This document shows, in pieces, positions 1 to 5,429 of a DNA stretch of 5,429 bases. The translations under genes and the position numbers were made by a program. The notes under the pieces were generated by a model. That model did not search any database. It was not told the origin of the DNA and saw nothing but the letters and a program-made list of their open reading frames with translations. This DNA comes from an uncultured Acidobacteriota bacterium (GTDB taxonomy: Bacteria; Acidobacteriota; Blastocatellia; RBC074), in assembly GCA_937967285.1 (NCBI GenBank), contig CALBSU010000329.1, positions 1 through 5,429 on the forward strand. Reading direction: 5' to 3'. Position 1 is the first letter of the stretch; every line of letters starts with the position of its first letter.

Positions 1-949
<949 letters not shown>

Positions 950-952
950 TTA

Positions 953-958
953 CCCTCC
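953..958 (-). promoter_or_regulatory. Shine-Dalgarno site of the glpQ-like gene
   Basis: The complement reads GGAGGG, followed by TAA and then the ATG at 949-947. The spacing is short (3-4 nt), but the match to the anti-Shine-Dalgarno sequence is strong. It fixes the start upstream of the hydrophobic signal-like segment rather than at the internal ATG at 910, which would remove most of that segment. Confidence 0.75.
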
Positions 959-983
959 AGTATTTTTCTGACGAATGCACAAC

Positions 984-997
984 CCGCGTAAACGCGG
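984..997. promoter_or_regulatory. Palindrome CCGCGT-AA-ACGCGG, candidate operator
   Basis: Two perfect 6-bp arms (984-989 and 992-997) flank two A bases, between the divergently transcribed glpQ-like and FHA-protease genes. As DNA it could bind a dimeric regulator. As RNA in the glpQ-like leader it could form a 5-bp stem with a four-base loop. It lies upstream of the plus-strand promoter-like boxes and downstream of the minus-strand -10-like box. No regulator is encoded next to it, so the function is inferred from symmetry and position only. Confidence 0.35.
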
Positions 998-1011
998 AAC
1001 TCCGAACAAAA

Positions 1012-1046
1012 TTGGTACTTGGCAAAGCGTAATTATATGGTATTGT
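1012..1046 (+). promoter_or_regulatory. Candidate promoter(s) for the FHA-protease gene
   Basis: Two sigma70-like arrangements overlap here. One is TTGGTA (1012-1017), 16 bp, then TATATG (1034-1039). The other is TTGGCA (1019-1024), 16 bp, then TATTGT (1041-1046). Both place transcription start about 40-50 bp before the ATG at 1092. The same AT-rich patch reads TATAAT on the complement (1037-1032), so it could also serve the divergent glpQ-like gene, although no convincing -35 box exists for that direction. These are consensus matches only. Confidence 0.35.
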
Positions 1047-1091
1047 TGTGTATCTTCCCCAGGAGCAATAACAAGGGAGTAGTGATTCTGA

Positions 1092-2672
<1,581 letters not shown>

Positions 2673-2688
2673 TCCCATTCCTGAAGTA

Positions 2689-3783
2689 CTACTTGCCGGA
2701 CCATTCAAGACGGATCTTCAATCCGTTTCCATGGCTTCTTGGCAGAAACCCTTCGTGCTGAAGCCTGCCGACTACGATTCCCGGCGCCAGTCCGATCTCC
2801 CCGGCAAAGCATTTGACAGCTTCCATGCTGCGATTCCCCTGAGCCATGAAACGGCGGAGATCATGTTCCGGGATCAGCAGATCGGCTGAAAAGCGATTGG
2901 CCTCATCTTCCTGTCCATCATGATCGCTGTCGTCTTCGAGAAAAAGCCTGGTCTTGCCGTGCAGAAGGATATGCCCGGCTTCGTGAAAGAACGTAAACCA
3001 CAAATGGTCATCAGTCTTGTAACGCAGGCTCAGTTGAATCAGGGCTTTGTTCGGCGTCAGCCATCGAGTCGCGCCAGACACACGCGTTCCCGGCAATTCC
3101 GGTACAAAAACTACCGCGACGCCGGCCGAAGAGCACACTCGTACCAGTTCACGCTCAAATAAATCCGGCGCGGTTACTGTCAGCCCTCGGATGTGCCGCA
3201 GGGCCTCTTTGAATTTCGCTTCATTGTACGGGGCGCAATTGATACGCTGGGCATCAATCTCTCCCTTGCGCAGCCAGGCCGCCACGGCGCCGGGATCGCT
3301 TTTGAAAGAGCGGGATTTCCGGAACGCCGGTTGAGACTCTCTCCACATTTCGTCCCATTGCTGAGGCGTGGCAACCCCGAAAAAATTCAGGGTGTGCTGC
3401 AACAGCGTCACCTTATCTTTACTCGCTTCGATCCAGCCAAGCCGAATCAGACTCTTGACTGGTACCCGGTTGAGCCAATCGACCTGTTCTCGCAGGCGCT
3501 CTTTTTCTTCCTCTCGCGCCAGAAATTCTCGATACTGATATTCCCGTTGATTCCAGAAACTGGCCGGAACGCCAAGCACCCGCTCCAGTTGCAACGCCGT
3601 TGCAGGCGTAATCGCGGCTTTGCCTTTGATAATTTCGTTGATCGTTTTCTTCGGACGACCGGTGCGTTCGGCCAGATCGGACTGTGACAGACCGAGGGCT
3701 TCCAGTGTTTCGCTTAACGTTTCGCCCGGTGGAGTAACGTAATCCGGACTGTACTGATTTTGAATCTGGTTCATGCTGTTCAT
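2689..3783 (-). CDS. higA: HigA-type antitoxin fused to an ImmA/IrrE metallopeptidase-like domain
   Basis: This 364-residue protein is encoded directly after the toxin. Residues about 20-75 form an XRE-type helix-turn-helix ([21 protein letters not shown] at 31-51, then the HigA-like KGKAAITP and [12 protein letters not shown]). Residues about 80-190 are a mostly helical linker with a charged segment. Residues about 205-350 match the ImmA/IrrE (DUF955) fold: HEAGH at 267-271, with His267, Glu268 and His271, followed by [15 protein letters not shown], whose Glu292 or Glu294 would be the third metal ligand. The HTH should neutralise the toxin and repress the operon. The peptidase-like domain keeps its metal motif, but whether it cuts anything is unknown. 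The chosen ATG (3783-3781) shares one base with the toxin stop (TGATG). It has no Shine-Dalgarno sequence, so translation is probably coupled to the toxin. A second ATG lies at 3774. The frame is open further up to a TTG at 3834, but that lies inside the toxin gene and is unlikely to be used. The symbol follows family use. Confidence 0.9.
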   Translation of the reverse strand: MNSMNQIQNQYSPDYVTPPGETLSETLEALGLSQSDLAERTGRPKKTINEIIKGKAAITPATALQLERVLGVPASFWNQREYQYREFLAREEEKERLREQVDWLNRVPVKSLIRLGWIEASKDKVTLLQHTLNFFGVATPQQWDEMWRESQPAFRKSRSFKSDPGAVAAWLRKGEIDAQRINCAPYNEAKFKEALRHIRGLTVTAPDLFERELVRVCSSAGVAVVFVPELPGTRVSGATRWLTPNKALIQLSLRYKTDDHLWFTFFHEAGHILLHGKTRLFLEDDSDHDGQEDEANRFSADLLIPEHDLRRFMAQGNRSMEAVKCFAGEIGLAPGIVVGRLQHEGFLPRSHGNGLKIRLEWSGK

Positions 3784-4136
3784 CAATGCGTGTCGGCGAT
3801 TTCGAGTACTCTTATCGCCGTGATATTTTGCCAATCCAGGCCGCCATCCTCTTTTACGGGTACCGGATCGTGCGCGGGTTCGATAATCAGTCTATATGGG
3901 TGATCCAAATCCAATGAAATTTGTCCTGCGCGATCACCGACCAGTTCGTGGGCCCGCGCTTGCGGCAGTGTGCGCATCTCCTCCAAATTATTGGCCACGC
4001 GCAATTCGTCCAGGCGTCGCCGGAGCCGATCCGATCGCTCCTTTCCGTGCTTTTTCCTGGAGAGCTTCGAGTCATTGCACTCTTTCTCCAGCTTGCCCGT
4101 CCTGAATATGATATCCACAGTTTTCGTGCGAGTCAA
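3783..4136 (-). CDS. higB: HigB/RelE-like toxin of a toxin-antitoxin pair
   Basis: This small basic protein of 117 residues is the first gene of a two-gene operon. Its pattern (KLEKECNDSKL near residues 15-25, SDRLRRRLDEL at 35-45, AHELVGDRAGQISLDLDHPYRLIIEP at 62-87, then DPVPVKEDGGLDW and VLEIADTH at the end) fits the short RelE-superfamily proteins found beside HigA/ImmA-type antitoxins. Some databases call these 'killer suppression protein'. Such toxins are expected to be ribosome-dependent mRNA endonucleases, but that activity is inferred from the family. The start is a TTG at 4136-4134, chosen because GGTGA sits 6 nt upstream. The alternative GTG at 4118 gives 111 residues and fits the usual N-terminus of the family, but has no ribosome site. 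The stop overlaps the antitoxin ATG by one base. Toxin-first order is normal for higBA. Confidence 0.85.
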   Translation of the reverse strand: MTRTKTVDIIFRTGKLEKECNDSKLSRKKHGKERSDRLRRRLDELRVANNLEEMRTLPQARAHELVGDRAGQISLDLDHPYRLIIEPAHDPVPVKEDGGLDWQNITAIRVLEIADTH

Positions 4137-4139
4137 TTT

Positions 4140-4160
4140 TATTCACCTTTGGGGTGAATA
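4140..4160. promoter_or_regulatory. Inverted repeat over the toxin ribosome site, probable autoregulatory operator
   Basis: TATTCACC (4140-4147) and GGTGAATA (4153-4160) are perfect 8-bp arms separated by 5 bp. The site lies just downstream of the -10 box at 4171-4166, covers the predicted transcription start and contains the toxin Shine-Dalgarno sequence. HigA-type antitoxins bind palindromes at their own promoters, so this is the best operator candidate. In the transcript the same arms could fold into a hairpin that hides GGUGA from the ribosome. The symmetry is seen directly; the binding and folding roles are inferred. Confidence 0.7.
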
Positions 4161-4165
4161 CTATT

Positions 4166-4194
4166 ATTATATTGTGTGTTCCAGTGATGATGAA
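4166..4194 (-). promoter_or_regulatory. Promoter of the toxin-antitoxin operon
   Basis: On the complement, TTCATC (4194-4189) stands 17 bp before a perfect TATAAT (4171-4166). The -35 box is weak (3 of 6 bases) and the -10 box is consensus, in a locally AT-rich patch. Transcription would start near 4159, at the edge of the inverted repeat, giving a leader of about 20 nt before the TTG start of the toxin. Confidence 0.6.
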
Positions 4195-4197
4195 CAC
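4176..4197. repeat. Second inverted repeat GTGTTC-N10-GAACAC overlapping the -35 region
   Basis: Six-base perfect arms at 4176-4181 and 4192-4197 are separated by 10 bp, so equivalent bases lie about one and a half helical turns apart. The right arm overlaps the -35-like box of the toxin-antitoxin promoter. It does not resemble the 4140-4160 arms, so if it is a regulatory site it may be for a different protein. Arms this short can occur by chance. Confidence 0.25.
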
Positions 4198-4364
4198 TGA
4201 TTGCGGAGCAAATGAATGCCCACTTCGGGGTGGCGGTGCTGAGAGAACAATTTTTACAACGGCTGGTAATGTTGAGTCAACTTCTGGCGAGTCATTATCA
4301 GAAATTCCCTGATTAGCTTGATTATGCGAGCCTCAACTTCCTGTTTAAAAAGTGAGTTGGTCAG

Positions 4365-4386
4365 GAAGCAATCTTTAAGTTGCTTC
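4365..4386 (-). terminator. Weak hairpin at the 3' end of the nucleotidyltransferase gene, possible terminator
   Basis: GAAGCAA (4365-4371) and TTGCTTC (4380-4386) form a 7-bp stem with an 8-nt loop that spans the stop codon at 4377-4375. On the transcribed minus strand, a run of five T (4351-4347) follows only after about 13 nt, so it is not a standard intrinsic terminator. An overlapping alternative pairing exists (CTTCCTG 4337-4343 with CAGGAAG 4362-4368). The rest of the 4201-4364 gap shows no gene or strong signal. Confidence 0.25.
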
Positions 4387-5429
4387 TCTTTCTTCCGGGC
4401 GCCGGCCTTTCAATTCATTTCTCGCCAGCCTCCTCAATCTCCTGACGCGGAGCAGAGAAGATGGTTTGAGCCCCCGCCACGGAAATCTGCGGATCAGATC
4501 GAACGGGCGGATCAGGTATTGAAGAGATCTCAGTCCGAGCGGCGGTCTGCCGTAGAGCTGCTCCATATGCTCCGGTCTGGTGAAGACCAGCGCCGCCAGG
4601 TTTCCGACTTTTTGAAACGGCCGCCGGCTCAGGTCCAGGTATTCGAACAGGCGCGAGGACTCGGCCAGGACGGAGTGATCGGCTGAGACCAGCATTCTCA
4701 GCAGTGTTCCGAGCGAGCGATCGTTTTCAGCTTTCCGAATCTCATCGACAGTTCCTTCGGCCAGCAGGTCTGTCAATTTCAAGGCGCATTCGACGATCGA
4801 TTCGCAGGAGAATTTCACTGCGAGTTTCCTCAGATCCTCAGTCATTGCGGGGTGAAGCCGGCGGATGGCATGCAGATCAGCAATGGTGCGCAGGGCGAGT
4901 TCAGTGCTCTGCAGGTCGATCATCGTATGATGGATCAGGTGAAGCGCCAGGTCCTGAGGCGACGGCAGTCCGATGGTGACGCCGGATTCGGTTGTGCGTG
5001 AGACAGCCCGGGCGGATATCTGCCGAAAATCCAGGTCGATTTCACGGCGGCTGAGATGAAAGGCGCGATGATGCAGTTCGATGATCGTGCCGGCGGGAGA
5101 GCGCAGCGGCCAGAGATGGTTCATCTCATTGGCCAGTCGCTGTCGGGGGCGGAGATCCCTCCGGCCGGGGAGCGGCCGATACCCCTGTCCGGTCAGAAGT
5201 TCATGCGCTTCGCCGATGCGGTCTGGATCCACCAGAAGATCGATATCGGAAGTCTGTCGCAATCCGGCTTCGGGGTAATAACCGCCGGCGATCAGCGCCG
5301 CTCCCTTGAGCGGGAAAGCCTCTATTCCGGCTGATCGGAGCCGGGCGCAGAGCCGGACGGTCTCCTCGCTGGTCGAGAGGTGCCTTGCCGCAGACAGTCT
5401 TGCTTCTTCGGCGAGTTCGTCAAGTATGT
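4375..5429 (-). CDS. NTP_transf_5-type nucleotidyltransferase, N-terminus beyond window edge
   Basis: The complement frame stays open from the right edge (first whole codon at 5427) to TAA at 4377-4375, giving 350 visible residues. The family signature is present: PLKGAAL (visible residues about 40-46), then [16 protein letters not shown], whose Asp-Ile-Asp would bind the catalytic metal, then NEMNHLWPL and IIELHHRAF, matching the conserved 'vElH' segment of the uncharacterised nucleotidyltransferase family PF14907. The C-terminal half is helical and less conserved, ending in a basic arginine-rich tail. A TTG at 5262 is only an internal Leu of the GLRQTSDID motif, not a start: PLKGAAL lies upstream of it in the same frame, and no ATG is visible, so the real start is to the right of 5429. 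The substrate is unknown. Members are reported near capsule or polysaccharide genes and in some lasso-peptide clusters, but no such neighbour is visible here. Confidence 0.85.
   Translation of the reverse strand, partial: ILDELAEEARLSAARHLSTSEETVRLCARLRSAGIEAFPLKGAALIAGGYYPEAGLRQTSDIDLLVDPDRIGEAHELLTGQGYRPLPGRRDLRPRQRLANEMNHLWPLRSPAGTIIELHHRAFHLSRREIDLDFRQISARAVSRTTESGVTIGLPSPQDLALHLIHHTMIDLQSTELALRTIADLHAIRRLHPAMTEDLRKLAVKFSCESIVECALKLTDLLAEGTVDEIRKAENDRSLGTLLRMLVSADHSVLAESSRLFEYLDLSRRPFQKVGNLAALVFTRPEHMEQLYGRPPLGLRSLQYLIRPFDLIRRFPWRGLKPSSLLRVRRLRRLARNELKGRRPEEREAT

Noticed and set aside
2673..2688. Bidirectional terminator between the convergent protease and antitoxin genes
   Set aside because: The gap is only 16 bp, and I find no GC-rich stem with a T run on either strand around it.
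3193..3687. Open frame of 164 codons on the plus strand
   Set aside because: It lies wholly opposite the antitoxin gene, has no family resemblance and no ribosome site that I can see.
3784..3834. Longer antitoxin starting at TTG 3834
   Set aside because: The extra 17 residues overlap the toxin gene and do not resemble the family N-terminus. The ATG overlapping the toxin stop is the typical coupled start.
4218..4233. Hairpin-like CCAC/GTGG near CACTTCGGGGTGG
   Set aside because: Only four clean base pairs and no associated T run or conserved context; too weak to call.
4318..4686. Open frame of 122 codons on the plus strand
   Set aside because: Mostly antisense to the 3' part of the nucleotidyltransferase gene, with low-complexity arginine/serine content typical of a shadow frame.
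5260..5262. TTG as the start of a 295-residue nucleotidyltransferase
   Set aside because: The frame is open to the window edge, and the conserved PLKGAAL motif lies upstream of this codon, so a start here would cut the active site.

Overview
The window looks bacterial, and most likely comes from a Gram-negative (diderm) organism. It holds five protein-coding genes packed closely together, a GlpQ-type phosphodiesterase with an export signal, and a membrane-anchored trypsin-like protease. The base composition is moderately GC-rich. I cannot place it in a phylum from this sequence, and I see no rRNA, tRNA, CRISPR array or insertion sequence.

Layout from left to right. (1) Positions 1-949, minus strand: a GlpQ-like glycerophosphodiester phosphodiesterase that runs off the left edge, probably missing only its last few residues. 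(2) Positions 950-1091: a divergent intergenic region with a small palindrome and overlapping promoter-like boxes on both strands. (3) Positions 1092-2672, plus strand: a 526-residue protein made of a divergent FHA-like domain, one transmembrane helix, a short coiled coil and a trypsin-like serine protease domain with a complete His/Asp/Ser triad. (4) Positions 2689-4136, minus strand: a toxin-antitoxin operon with the toxin first. It has a HigB/RelE-like toxin (117 aa) and an antitoxin (364 aa) that fuses an XRE-type HTH to an ImmA/IrrE metallopeptidase-like domain. The genes overlap by one base (TGATG). An 8-bp perfect inverted repeat lies just downstream of a consensus -10 box and covers the toxin's Shine-Dalgarno sequence. 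(5) Positions 4375-5429, minus strand: a nucleotidyltransferase of the NTP_transf_5 (PF14907-like) type, whose N-terminus lies beyond the right edge.

The genes do not form one obvious pathway. GlpQ is scavenging metabolism, the FHA-protease is probably envelope proteolysis or signalling, the toxin-antitoxin module is self-contained, and the nucleotidyltransferase probably belongs to a locus that continues to the right. The most distinctive items are the FHA-like/trypsin membrane protease and the compact control region of the toxin-antitoxin operon.
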